Under the pieces are notes generated by a model that saw only the letters and a program-made list of their open reading frames with translations, ran no database searches and was not told the DNA's origin. The position numbers were made by a program, and so were the translations under genes. This document shows, in pieces, positions 34,225-42,968 of a stretch of 57,016 nt of DNA; the first letter of the stretch is position 1; each line of letters starts with the position of its first letter. The stretch is from Curvibacter sp. (GTDB lineage Bacteria > Pseudomonadota > Gammaproteobacteria > Burkholderiales > Burkholderiaceae_C): NCBI GenBank assembly GCA_004293725.1, contig REAW01000019.1, positions 1 through 57,016 of the forward strand, in the 5' to 3' direction.

Positions 34225-34236
34225 ACGGAGGCGTTC

Positions 34237-36180
34237 ATGGGCATTCTCAATATTGGCGCACAGGCCTTGCAGGCCAACCTCGTGGCCTTGCAAACCACCG
34301 GCAACAACATTGCCAACGTCAATACGGCGGGTTATTCGCGGCAGAAAGTGGTGTTGCAAACCGTGGCTGGCCAGTTCACGGGCGGCGGCTATCTGGGCAA
34401 GGGTGTGTCAATCCAGACCATCCAGCGCAATTTCGACGCGTTTTTGAATCGCCAAAGCACACTGGCCGGCACCACGCAGGCCGCCGACGTCACGCGCGCC
34501 AACTACCTGACGCAGCTCACCAATTTATTCCAGGGCGGTACCGACGGCATTGGCGCCAGCATCAACGACATGCTCAACGCCTTTTCGGACGTTGCCAGCG
34601 CGCCCACGGACCTGACAGCCCGCACCGTGGCCCTGACCCGCATTGACGAAACGGCGCGCCGTCTGCGTTCGGCTTCCCAAAGTTTGGACGACTTGCAAAG
34701 CGGCATTGCCCAGTCTATCGCTGAGAAAGTCACATCGATCAACACCCTGGCGCGCAACATTGCCGACGTCAACGAACAAATTTCTCGCGCGCAAGGCAAT
34801 GGCCAACCGCCAAATGACCTGCTGGACCGGCGCGAGCAACTGATTCGCGACCTGAACCAGTTCGTGCAGACGACCTCCATTCCGGCGGATGACGGGACGT
34901 TGGGTATCTTTATTGGCGGCAGCCAGGCGCTGGTGCTGGGCGTCGAAGTGGCGCCCGTCTCCATTGTTCCCGACGACTTTGGCGATACCTTGAAAAGCCG
35001 CCTGGCCATCACGCGCAACGGGGACAGCATGATGCTGGACGAGAACACCCTGGGCGGTGGAGAAGTCTCGGGCTTGCTGCGCTTCCAAAACAACGATCTG
35101 GCAGAAGGACGCAACCTATTGGGTCGCCTGACCATGGGCGTTACCACCTCCATGAACGAGCAGCACCGCCTCGGCCTGGATCTCGATGGCAACGTGGGCG
35201 GCAACCTTTTCACGCCCACCACGTTTGGCGTTGCCAACATCTACCAGGCGACCGGGCAAACCTCGGCCGCCAGCATTACGTTGTCGATTACGGACGTCTC
35301 GCAACTGGCAGCGTCCGACTACGAAATCAACTTCACCACCCCGCCCAATGCCACCGTCAAGCGCCTGAGCGATGGCCTGATCCGCACCTTGGACCTGAGC
35401 GCGCCGGTTGTTGTTGACGGCCTGACCATTACCACCGCATCGGCGGGCGCTGCGGCTGCAGGCGACCGCTTTTTGCTCAAGCCGTTCAGCAGTTCGGCCA
35501 GCACCGTGGCGCGCGAGTTCTCCACGCCACGCGCGCTGGCCGTTGCCGCACCGCTAGCCGCATCGCTGAACCCCACCAACACCGGATCATTGGCATTGGC
35601 CAGCGTGAGCGCACGAACCATTGCCACCACCGCAGCCACCTTGCCCCAACCCAGCTACACCGTTACATTCACCAATGGGCCCGGTGGCACCACCTACGAC
35701 ATTGTGGACAACACCGGCCTAACACCTGGCGTCACGGGCCAGCCCTATTTGTCAGGGCAGGCGATCAACTACACCCCGCCAGGGTTTCCCGGTTTCTCAA
35801 TGACATTGACCGGCTCTCCGGCAACCAACGACCGTGTGAACATCAGACAAAACGCATTTGCGGCCACCAGTGGTGGTAATGCCAGCGCCATGATGGCCCT
35901 GCGCGACCGCCCCATGTTTGATGGTGCCCCACTGACCGACGGATACGCGGGTCTGATTTCGCAGATCGGCATCCGCTCGCAAAGCGCCAACTACTCGGCC
36001 CAGGTGTCGTCGAACATTGCCATCAACGCCGAGAAGAATCGCACGGGGGTGTCTGGTGTCAACCTGGATGAGGAAGCCGCCAAACTGTTGCAGTACCAAC
36101 AGGCCTACCAGGCTTCGGCCAAGATGATCCAGATCGCGCAAAGCATCTTTGACACCCTGATCCAGGGTCTTTCCCGATAG
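34237..36180 (+). CDS. flgK: Hook-associated protein 1 FlgK
   Basis: A 647-aa protein: GILNIGAQALQANLVALQTT, GNNIANVNTAGYSRQKVVLQ, the long middle and the C-terminal SGVNLDEEAAKLLQYQQAYQ, ASAKMIQIAQSIFDTLIQGL. It joins hook and filament. CGGAGG lies before ATG 34237. Residues about 473-540 hold a module (PSYTVTFTNGPGGTTYDIVD to GFPGFSMTLTGSPATNDRV) that recurs in FlgL of this operon and partly explains the length above the typical 550. Confidence 0.95.
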   Translation: MGILNIGAQALQANLVALQTTGNNIANVNTAGYSRQKVVLQTVAGQFTGGGYLGKGVSIQTIQRNFDAFLNRQSTLAGTTQAADVTRANYLTQLTNLFQGGTDGIGASINDMLNAFSDVASAPTDLTARTVALTRIDETARRLRSASQSLDDLQSGIAQSIAEKVTSINTLARNIADVNEQISRAQGNGQPPNDLLDRREQLIRDLNQFVQTTSIPADDGTLGIFIGGSQALVLGVEVAPVSIVPDDFGDTLKSRLAITRNGDSMMLDENTLGGGEVSGLLRFQNNDLAEGRNLLGRLTMGVTTSMNEQHRLGLDLDGNVGGNLFTPTTFGVANIYQATGQTSAASITLSITDVSQLAASDYEINFTTPPNATVKRLSDGLIRTLDLSAPVVVDGLTITTASAGAAAAGDRFLLKPFSSSASTVAREFSTPRALAVAAPLAASLNPTNTGSLALASVSARTIATTAATLPQPSYTVTFTNGPGGTTYDIVDNTGLTPGVTGQPYLSGQAINYTPPGFPGFSMTLTGSPATNDRVNIRQNAFAATSGGNASAMMALRDRPMFDGAPLTDGYAGLISQIGIRSQSANYSAQVSSNIAINAEKNRTGVSGVNLDEEAAKLLQYQQAYQASAKMIQIAQSIFDTLIQGLSR

Positions 36181-36211
36181 CCGCTAGGCGCACCACGACT
36201 GGAGAGCCTTT

Positions 36212-37579
36212 ATGTCCGCCACCGCCTTTACCCGCCTGGCTACAGCCAACACCTACGACAACACGCTGCGCAACCTGCAGACCCGCCAGACCACTCTATC
36301 GAACCTGCAAGAAAGCCTGACGTCCGGCAAAAAGGTCACCAATTCGGCCGACGATCCCACAGGCGCTGCGCAGGCCGAGCGCGCGATGAACCGCATTGCG
36401 CGCATTGCCACGGACCAGCGCGCACTGGAATCCCAGCGCAACGCCATTGCCTTGGCCGAAAGCACGTTGGGCAATGTCACGGACGCCCTGCAAAACTTCC
36501 GTGAACTGGTGGTGGCCTCTGGCAACGGCGCTTACACAGCGCCTGAGCGCGCCACCATTGCCCGCCAGCTCTCAGGCATGCGCGAGCAAATCCTGGCGCT
36601 GGCCAACACCAAAGACAGCAATGGCCTGCCGCTGTTTGCCGCATTGGGCAGCGCGCTGGCGCCGTTTGTGGGCCCCCAGTCGGTAGCGCCGGACTACACG
36701 TTCAATGGTCTGCCGGGCCAATCTTCCAGCGACCAGTACGCCATTCCCTTCACGTTGGACGGCGAGGCCGCGTTCATGAATCAACCCGCCCGCGATGGCG
36801 TGTTCAATGTGACGGTGGGCAACACCACGACCGGCAGCATCCCTACAAGCCGCGCGCTTACGACAGATGGCGTGGTGGTGAACAACACCGCTACCGTGGC
36901 CAGCACCGCCGCGCTGGCGCAAGCCACTGCGGGCAACCCGGATTACCCCAGCTATACCGTCACTTTTACAGCGCTGGACTCCACCACTGTTCCGGGCACC
37001 ACCACGGTCACGTACGACATCACCGAAGTCCCCCCCGTGAGTGGCCCCAGCCCCTTGGTGTCGGGCGCCTCCGCGTCGTATGCCACCGGCAGCAATGCAA
37101 GAATCGCAATCACGGGCATTCCCGGTCTGTCGTTCAATATCAACGGCATTGCCCCCACCACCGACTTGGTAGCTGGCGCCACGGTCACTGGCAGCCCCGC
37201 TGTCGGAGACACGGTAAGCGTGGGATTCAAACGCAGCGTATTCAGTGTGCTGGACACCGCCATTGACGGCATTGGCAAAGCCGCCAACGCCAACGCAGCG
37301 ACCCAAGCCGTGGCCCAGGCCCTGCACAACATCGACATCAGCTTGACCCGCATCTCCTCGGTGCGCGGGCAGGCCGGCGACTTGCTGGGCCGGGCCGACC
37401 GCATTACGTCGGACAACGACAAGCGCAACATCGAGCAAGAAGGCAACCGATCCCGCGCCGAAGACCTGGACATGATCAAAGGCATCTCCGACTTCCAGAA
37501 CCAACAGACCGGCTATTCCGCGGCCTTGCAGTCGTACGCCCAGGTCCAGAAACTCTCCCTGTTCAACTTCATCAGCTAA
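36212..37579 (+). CDS. flgL: Hook-associated protein 3 FlgL
   Basis: A 455-aa protein: FTRLATANTYDNTLRNLQTR, LQESLTSGKKVTNSADDPTG, and the C-terminal flagellin-like helix pair (ISLTRISSVRGQAGDLLGRA, RAEDLDMIKGISDFQNQQTG). It forms the second junction ring. It is longer than many FlgL proteins because of residues about 246-340, similar to the FlgK module (PSYTVTFTALDSTTVPGTTT, GIPGLSFNINGIAPTT). GGAGAG lies before ATG 36212. Confidence 0.95.
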   Translation: MSATAFTRLATANTYDNTLRNLQTRQTTLSNLQESLTSGKKVTNSADDPTGAAQAERAMNRIARIATDQRALESQRNAIALAESTLGNVTDALQNFRELVVASGNGAYTAPERATIARQLSGMREQILALANTKDSNGLPLFAALGSALAPFVGPQSVAPDYTFNGLPGQSSSDQYAIPFTLDGEAAFMNQPARDGVFNVTVGNTTTGSIPTSRALTTDGVVVNNTATVASTAALAQATAGNPDYPSYTVTFTALDSTTVPGTTTVTYDITEVPPVSGPSPLVSGASASYATGSNARIAITGIPGLSFNINGIAPTTDLVAGATVTGSPAVGDTVSVGFKRSVFSVLDTAIDGIGKAANANAATQAVAQALHNIDISLTRISSVRGQAGDLLGRADRITSDNDKRNIEQEGNRSRAEDLDMIKGISDFQNQQTGYSAALQSYAQVQKLSLFNFIS

Positions 37580-37586
37580 GGCACGC

Positions 37587-38813
37587 ATGACCCCTTCCGT
37601 GCTTGGCAGCGTGACCCTGGGGTACCAGCCTCTGTGGAACCAATGGCGCCAGCGCTGCGGCGTGCGCCTGTGGGTGGACCCCTATGAGGGCAACGCCATC
37701 GATGGGCAGCACCTGCTGAACGTTTTGCAAGAACTGTGGCCCGCCGGCCGGGAAACCCAATTGCTCAGTGTGCGGTCCCCTGCCCTGCTCAGCGACTTGC
37801 TGGAACACGCGCCCGCCGGGGGAATCTGGCTGGAAGTGCCCGACGCCTGGCTCTCTGATGAAGCCATGGCCACCCAAGTCCGCCAAGCTCACCAGCGCGG
37901 GCGCCGGCTGGTCTGGAGCGGAGAGGTCAGCGCAGCGGCATCCCACGCCAACGTGTCCGGCAGTTTTCACAAGACCCTGCGCACGCTGACACCCCAAGGT
38001 GCGCTGGGCGCACTGCGTGCTGCATTGCGTCGCTCCCAAGACGGAGGGAGCGGTGGTGCCAGCGTCGTGCCCAGCCCCATTGTTCCGGGTGCGCTGTATG
38101 AGGGCCTTGCCAGCCAGGCGCTGGTGGAACACGCTCTCGACCACCAGGCTGCATGGGGTGTTGCAGGTTGGCCCACCGAGGAAGTGCTCTACGCTTATCG
38201 CTACCAACAGCTCCAGCCCGCGCGGCAAGTGCTGCGCGATCTGGTGCAGGCCATTGATGCGGATGAATCGCTGGAAGCGTTGGAGCGTCGCATGGGCGAT
38301 GAGCCGTTGCTGATTTACCGCTTTTTGCGTTATGCCAACTCCGCCGCACTGGCCCTGCGCGGCGAGACCGCCAGCGTACGCCAAGGCCTGCTCAATATTG
38401 GCTACAGCCGCCTGCGCGCCTGGCTCATGGAGCAGCTGCCGCATGCCAACAGCGACGCCAACTTGCAGCCCATTCGCGGCTCTATGGTGCTACGCGCCCG
38501 CATCATGGAGCGACTGTCCGACGCCGGCGCCGAAGATGAGTTGCGCCGAGAGGTCTTTATGTGTGGCATCTTTTCGCAAGTCGATATGCTGCTGGGCGAA
38601 AACTTGGGCGCCGCGCTGCATCGCATGCCACTGCCCGGTCGCGTCACTTCTGCCGTGCTGGGCCAAACCGGCCCCTATGCACCCTGGCTGCAGGCCGCCA
38701 CAGCGCTGGAAGGCAGCTCCACCAAAGTCATTCGTGAAGTATGCAAGGCGCATGGCTTGGCGGCGGATGAGGTGAACCGGGCCCTGCTGCGATCGTTGGC
38801 TGCACCGTTGTAG
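37587..38813 (+). CDS. EAL/HDOD-type signalling protein with degenerate EAL half
   Basis: A 408-aa protein of the YuxH-like group. The N-terminal half begins LGYQPLWNQWRQRCGVRLWV but lacks the EAL catalytic signature, so c-di-GMP cleavage is not expected. The C-terminal HDOD domain (about 200-400) has VLRDLVQAIDADESLEALER, DEPLLIYRFLRYANSAALAL and GLLNIGYSRLRAWLMEQL. HDOD proteins act in signalling and motility control. It starts seven bases after flgL and is probably the last gene of the operon. A role in flagellar regulation is inference. Confidence 0.75.
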   Translation: MTPSVLGSVTLGYQPLWNQWRQRCGVRLWVDPYEGNAIDGQHLLNVLQELWPAGRETQLLSVRSPALLSDLLEHAPAGGIWLEVPDAWLSDEAMATQVRQAHQRGRRLVWSGEVSAAASHANVSGSFHKTLRTLTPQGALGALRAALRRSQDGGSGGASVVPSPIVPGALYEGLASQALVEHALDHQAAWGVAGWPTEEVLYAYRYQQLQPARQVLRDLVQAIDADESLEALERRMGDEPLLIYRFLRYANSAALALRGETASVRQGLLNIGYSRLRAWLMEQLPHANSDANLQPIRGSMVLRARIMERLSDAGAEDELRREVFMCGIFSQVDMLLGENLGAALHRMPLPGRVTSAVLGQTGPYAPWLQAATALEGSSTKVIREVCKAHGLAADEVNRALLRSLAAPL

Positions 38814-38885
38814 TTCATGGATGCGTTGTTGGACGGCGAAGTCCATCGCGAGGACAGGTATCTGGCGACGGTGTAACGTCTCGCC

Positions 38886-39428
38886 ATGACTGCACTATCT
38901 GCCCACCCAGCGCTGTTTGACGCAACGGTACCTGTTTTTTCCCGATACCTTCGTCAACTCCGTGTCCTGTTGGAGCGGGCCGCAGCCCACGCAGACGCAC
39001 AAAAAAGCAGGCACTCCGAACTGCTGGAATCCCGGCTGGCACCGGACATGCTGCCTTTGGCCACCCAGGTAGAGATAGCGGTCAACTTTGTGTACCGCAC
39101 CTGTGCACCACTGACCGGCCAACCGGTCCCGCGCTTTGGCCCCAGTGGCGCACAGTTCGCCACACTGCAACAGCGCATGGATGATGCCCTGGTGTTTCTG
39201 GATAGATTGCACCCCAGCGCATTTGCCGACAGCGCCTCTCGCCAGATCACAGATCCCGCAGGCGACGCCACAGTCACACTCGATGCGCCTACGTTCGTGA
39301 GCCAATATGCCCTGCCCAACTTCTTCTTCCATATCAGCATGGCCTATGCCATCTTGCGGCATGTAGGCATGCCACTGGGCAAGGCAGACTTTGACGGCTG
39401 GCACCGTTACCCCGCTCCAACCTATTGA
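38886..39428 (+). CDS. DUF1993-family protein
   Basis: A 180-aa protein matching the DUF1993 pattern: VPVFSRYLRQLRVLLERAAA, SRLAPDMLPLATQVEIAVNF, and the C-terminal LPNFFFHISMAYAILRHVGM, PLGKADFDGW. The fold is a DinB-like four-helix bundle; activity is unknown. It stands alone after the EAL/HDOD gene (72-base gap) and converges on the MocR regulator gene. Confidence 0.8.
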   Translation: MTALSAHPALFDATVPVFSRYLRQLRVLLERAAAHADAQKSRHSELLESRLAPDMLPLATQVEIAVNFVYRTCAPLTGQPVPRFGPSGAQFATLQQRMDDALVFLDRLHPSAFADSASRQITDPAGDATVTLDAPTFVSQYALPNFFFHISMAYAILRHVGMPLGKADFDGWHRYPAPTY

Positions 39429-39448
39429 CGCACAGCACTATCGCCTGG

Positions 39449-40915
39449 CTACTTCGCCACGGACGTCGCCTTGCCCAGCTGTTCATCACGCAGCCTCGCA
39501 AAGGTCTTCCAGAACTCCGCCTCTTGGGTGCTTGCAAAGCTGATCCGCATGAGACTGCTGGGCGTGCGTTGGGCGTGGAAAAGTGCGCCCGGGGCCAGCA
39601 AGTAACCTTCGTCGAGCATGCGCTGGCTCAGTGCATCCGTGTCCACCCCCGTCTCCACCCAGCCAAACAGGCCAACGGGGTCGGACGCAAACGTGCAGCC
39701 ATGCGCCAACGCCAGCTTCACGCTGCGCGCGCGTGCCGCATCCAGTTGGGTGCGAATGCGTTCCGCATGGCGGCGCAGTTGGCCCTGGTCGATACACCAG
39801 GCCAAGGCCTTCTCCAGCAATGCGGGCGTGGTCAGCGTGGAAAGCAGCTTGGTATCCAACAAGCGCTCGGCCAAGTCCTTGGGGGCGGCCATGTAGCCCA
39901 CGCGCCAGTTGGGCGCCAAAATCTTTGCAAATCCGCCCACATAGATGGTGCGTTGCAGGCCATCCAGCGCACAAAGACGGGTCGCATGGTCGGGGGCGAA
40001 GTGGCAGTACGTGTCGTCTTCAACGATATGAAAGTCGTGCTGGTTCGCCAGCTGCAAGATGCGGTAGGCGCTGCTGGGCGACAGGCAAAAGCCGGTCGGG
40101 TTGTGGAACACACTCACACTCACGTACAACTTGGGCTGGTGGGCCTCGCAGTATTTGGCCATGACATCCAGGTCGGGACCCTCGGCACGGCGCGGCACCG
40201 GCAAGATACGCACCCCCAGCGACTCGAGTCGCGCAAACTCGATCGCCCAGCCCGGCTCTTCCACCATCACGTAGTCGCCAGCCCGCAGCAGGGTGCGGCT
40301 CACCACATCCAGCGCGTTGGTGGCACCCACGGTGGTAATGATTTGCTCGGGCGCGGCATGTACCGACAGCCCGGCCAACTTGGTCGACAGCGCCCGGCGC
40401 AAGCCGATGTCGCCCGCCGGCTCTCCGTACTGCAACGAGAAGGCGTTGAGCGCCTCCACACTGCAACTGCGCCGCACCGCCGTAGCCAGAAAGGTGGTTT
40501 GCAGCCACTCTTTGGGCAGCACCCCCATACCCGGCTGGGGCTTGTTGCTCACCCCCTTGAACATGCCGCGAATCAGGGCCGTGGCGTTCAGTGGCGTGTA
40601 GCGCTGGGGTACCGTCAGCAACAAATTGGCACCCCCATTTGCTCCTGATTCGATAGCTGCTTGCGCACTACCCACGGCCACAGAAGGCACATCCCGCACA
40701 TAAAAGCCGCGGTTTTTGCGCGCTTCTACAAGGCCCTGCGCCAGCAGTTGGTCATAGGCCCCTACCACGGTGGACGGACTAACACCCTGTTGCTGCGCGC
40801 ACAGGCGTACCGAGGGCAGGCGCGCGCCTGGCGCCAGCAGGCGGTCGCGGATGCGCTGGGCGAATACGGCCGCCAACTGCTCCGCGAGCGACTGGGATGT
40901 GGTTTTCATCAACAT
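39449..40915 (-). CDS. MocR-type regulator (GntR HTH fused to aminotransferase fold)
   Basis: A 488-aa protein. Residues about 8-75 form a GntR winged helix (RIRDRLLAPGARLPSVRLCA, QQQGVSPSTVVGAYDQLLAQ); residues about 110-480 form a fold-type I aminotransferase domain with EDDTYCHFAP and the PLP lysine region YVGGFAKILAPNWRVGYMAA. Such regulators sense PLP or amino-acid adducts. It is divergent from the exporter gene lysE; a palindrome in the 98-base gap is a likely operator. AGAGGTG precedes ATG 40915. The linker (AQAAIESGANGGA) coincides with a dispersed-repeat remnant at 40641-40666. Confidence 0.9.
   Translation of the reverse strand: MLMKTTSQSLAEQLAAVFAQRIRDRLLAPGARLPSVRLCAQQQGVSPSTVVGAYDQLLAQGLVEARKNRGFYVRDVPSVAVGSAQAAIESGANGGANLLLTVPQRYTPLNATALIRGMFKGVSNKPQPGMGVLPKEWLQTTFLATAVRRSCSVEALNAFSLQYGEPAGDIGLRRALSTKLAGLSVHAAPEQIITTVGATNALDVVSRTLLRAGDYVMVEEPGWAIEFARLESLGVRILPVPRRAEGPDLDVMAKYCEAHQPKLYVSVSVFHNPTGFCLSPSSAYRILQLANQHDFHIVEDDTYCHFAPDHATRLCALDGLQRTIYVGGFAKILAPNWRVGYMAAPKDLAERLLDTKLLSTLTTPALLEKALAWCIDQGQLRRHAERIRTQLDAARARSVKLALAHGCTFASDPVGLFGWVETGVDTDALSQRMLDEGYLLAPGALFHAQRTPSSLMRISFASTQEAEFWKTFARLRDEQLGKATSVAK
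40641..40666 (+). repeat. Dispersed TAGCTGCT-type repeat remnant within the MocR gene
   Basis: GCTCCTGATTCGATAGC followed by TGCTTGCGC lies in frame in the linker between the two domains of the regulator. The GCTCCTGATT(C/T)GATAG block recurs in both PhzF genes downstream. Confidence 0.55.
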
Positions 40916-40933
40916 AGAGCACCTCTGTGTTGG

Positions 40934-40950
40934 CTGTACTGCCAGTACAG
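40934..40950. promoter_or_regulatory. Probable MocR operator in the divergent promoter region
   Basis: CTGTACTGCCAGTACAG is a perfect palindrome with 8-bp arms around one C. The half CTGTACTG occurs again at 40972-40979, 38 bases on, giving palindrome-plus-direct-repeat spacing of a kind often seen for MocR regulators. Binding is not shown. Confidence 0.6.
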
Positions 40951-41013
40951 ATCATTAACTGTTTAGCCAAACTGTACTGTAAGTGTGTTGTTTTTCAAAG
41001 TACATTGGGCTGC

Positions 41014-41649
41014 ATGTTCACTACGTTTACCGCCGCCGAGTTCACTGCGCTGCTGTTGCTTTCTACGGCAGCCAGCTTTACGCCAGGCCCCAATACCACG
41101 CTGTCTACAGCGCTGGCCGCCAACCTGGGCCTGCGGCGGGCCATGCGTTTTGTGGTGGCCGTGCCCGTGGGCTGGGGGCTGCTGTTCACGCTGTGTGCCG
41201 GTGGTTTGGGTGCGCTGGTGGTGGCACTTCCGCTGTTGCGCAGCGCTATCCAATGGCTGGGTATTGCCTACCTGCTGTGGCTGGCCGTCAAGCTGGCCCG
41301 TGCCAGCAGCCTGGGGGAAGCCGATGCGAGCCGCCTCAACGTCACCTTCTGGCAGGGTGTGGCGCTGCAGTTTCTCAACATCAAGGCCTGGATGCTGGGC
41401 CTGACCGTAACTGCCGGCTGGCTAGCCGGGCACGCGGACATGCTGGCGCGCTTCGCCATCACGCTGCCGCTCATGCTGGCCTTTGGTTTTTTTAGCAACC
41501 TGCTGTATGCGGCCATGGGTTCGCTCTTACGCAACTGGCTCAGTGGCCCGGTGGTGGCCGGAATGGCCACGGCGCAGCGGCTGCGCTGGTTCAACCGGGG
41601 CATGGCTGCCGTGCTGGTGGCTACAGCAGCTTGGATGGGAACGTTATGA
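41014..41649 (+). CDS. LysE/RhtB-family amino-acid exporter
   Basis: A 211-aa membrane protein with about six hydrophobic segments. The family motif follows the first segment: TAASFTPGPNTTLSTALAAN with LGLRRAMRFV. It should export amino acids or analogues. The start ATG 41014 fits the family; a longer frame from 40927 crosses the promoter. The stop overlaps the next start (ATGA), so it is coupled with the EamA gene. Likely controlled by the divergent MocR regulator. Confidence 0.88.
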   Translation: MFTTFTAAEFTALLLLSTAASFTPGPNTTLSTALAANLGLRRAMRFVVAVPVGWGLLFTLCAGGLGALVVALPLLRSAIQWLGIAYLLWLAVKLARASSLGEADASRLNVTFWQGVALQFLNIKAWMLGLTVTAGWLAGHADMLARFAITLPLMLAFGFFSNLLYAAMGSLLRNWLSGPVVAGMATAQRLRWFNRGMAAVLVATAAWMGTL

Positions 41650-42569
41650 GCACGCCAAACACATCGAACCTCAAGAAAGGCCTGTGGCTGGGCCTGTTGG
41701 GCATCACGATTTTTGCCATGACCCTGCCCATGACACGCCTGGCCGTCGGCACCCCTGAGGCGCCCTTGATGTCGGGCCTGTTCATTGCCGTGGGCCGCGC
41801 CGTGGTGGCGGGCGTTTTGTCAGCGCTGTTTCTGTGGTGGGGCAAGGCACCGCTGCCGCCACGCGACACCTGGGGCCCGCTGGTGCTGGTCGCTTTGGGC
41901 GTGGTGTTTGGGTTTCCCATTTTCACTTCCATTGCCATGCGCCACGTGGAGGCCGTGCACGCCAGTGTGATGGTGGGCGTGCTGCCACTGGCTACCGCTG
42001 TGGTGGGCGCCTTTCTGAACCGGCAACGGCCGTCCACCGGCTTCTGGGTCTGCGCTCTGGCCGGCACGGCGCTGGTGGTGGCGTTTGCGCTCTTAAGCTC
42101 CGGCCACAGCGGTCTGTCGCTGCAAATGGCCGATGTGCTCTTGTTGCTGGCCATGGCCTGTGCGGCGGTGGGTTACGGCCATGGCGGGCGGCTCTCGCAG
42201 CGCATGCGAGCCGAGCATGTGATTTGCTGGGCGCTGGTGATCTCCCTGCCCATCAACCTGCCGCTGGCGGTGTGGCATTTCCCCGCAGTGGCACTGCCAG
42301 CCAGTGCGTGGATGGCGTTTGCTTATGTGTCGGTGTTTTCGATGTGGTTGGGCTTTTTTGCCTGGTACAAGGGTCTGGCCTTGGGTGGCACCGTGCGTGT
42401 GAGCCAGGTGCAACTGCTGCAGCCGTTCTTCGGCATGTTGTTTGCCGTGCCACTATTGAGTGAGCGACTGGACGCGGTGACCGTAGGCTTTGGCCTGGCG
42501 GTGATAGCTACCGTGTTTGTAGGGCGGCGCATGCCAGTGCAAGCCGCATCGAAACGGGCTCCCGCATGA
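41646..42569 (+). CDS. EamA/DMT-family transporter
   Basis: A 307-aa protein with about ten membrane segments in two EamA halves: GLLGITIFAMTLPMTRLAVG in the first and YVSVFSMWLGFFAWYKGLAL with SQVQLLQPFFGMLFAVPLLS in the second. Members export metabolites and amino acids. ATG 41646 overlaps the lysE-like stop by four bases. Two exporters in tandem under one MocR regulator suggest removal of one or more amino-acid-like compounds. Confidence 0.88.
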   Translation: MSTPNTSNLKKGLWLGLLGITIFAMTLPMTRLAVGTPEAPLMSGLFIAVGRAVVAGVLSALFLWWGKAPLPPRDTWGPLVLVALGVVFGFPIFTSIAMRHVEAVHASVMVGVLPLATAVVGAFLNRQRPSTGFWVCALAGTALVVAFALLSSGHSGLSLQMADVLLLLAMACAAVGYGHGGRLSQRMRAEHVICWALVISLPINLPLAVWHFPAVALPASAWMAFAYVSVFSMWLGFFAWYKGLALGGTVRVSQVQLLQPFFGMLFAVPLLSERLDAVTVGFGLAVIATVFVGRRMPVQAASKRAPA

Positions 42570-42596
42570 ACGCCGTACTCACCCCCTGAGAGACCC

Positions 42597-42926
42597 ATGC
42601 AACTACACAACATTCCCTTTGGCACCACCGACTGGTCCACCATCCCACCCGAAGAAAAAAGCGCCCAGGCCGGCCGCGCGCTATGGCGCACGCAACACTT
42701 TGGCAGCGTGCGGGTGCGCATGGTGGAGTACACGCCAGGCTATGTATCAGACCACTGGTGTGTCAAAGGGCACATCCTGCTGTGCCTGCAGGGTGAACTG
42801 CACACCGAGCTGGAAGACGGCCGCACCTTCACGCTGCGCACCGGCATGAGTTACCAAGTGGCCGACAATGCGGAACCGCATCGCTCGACCGCACCCCTGG
42901 GCGCCACCCTGTTTGTGGTGGACTGA
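42597..42926 (+). CDS. DHCW-motif cupin-fold protein
   Basis: A 109-aa single-domain cupin: VRMVEYTPGYVSDHWCVKGH with the Asp-His-Trp-Cys motif, LLCLQGELHTELEDGRTFTL and SYQVADNAEPHRS. The His and Cys could bind a metal. No substrate is known. It lies 27 bases after the EamA gene in the same run. Confidence 0.8.
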   Translation: MQLHNIPFGTTDWSTIPPEEKSAQAGRALWRTQHFGSVRVRMVEYTPGYVSDHWCVKGHILLCLQGELHTELEDGRTFTLRTGMSYQVADNAEPHRSTAPLGATLFVVD

Positions 42927-42968
42927 GCGACCCCTGATGAGACAACCCTGCATTTACCTGGAGCCTGT

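Noticed and set aside
34180..34236. A sigma-28 promoter in front of flgK
   Set aside because: CCAAGTTG within the end of flgJ has no GCCGATAA-like element at the right distance.
39425..40648. Plus-strand open frame of 407 codons
   Set aside because: Antisense to the MocR regulator, whose domains and promoter region are clear.
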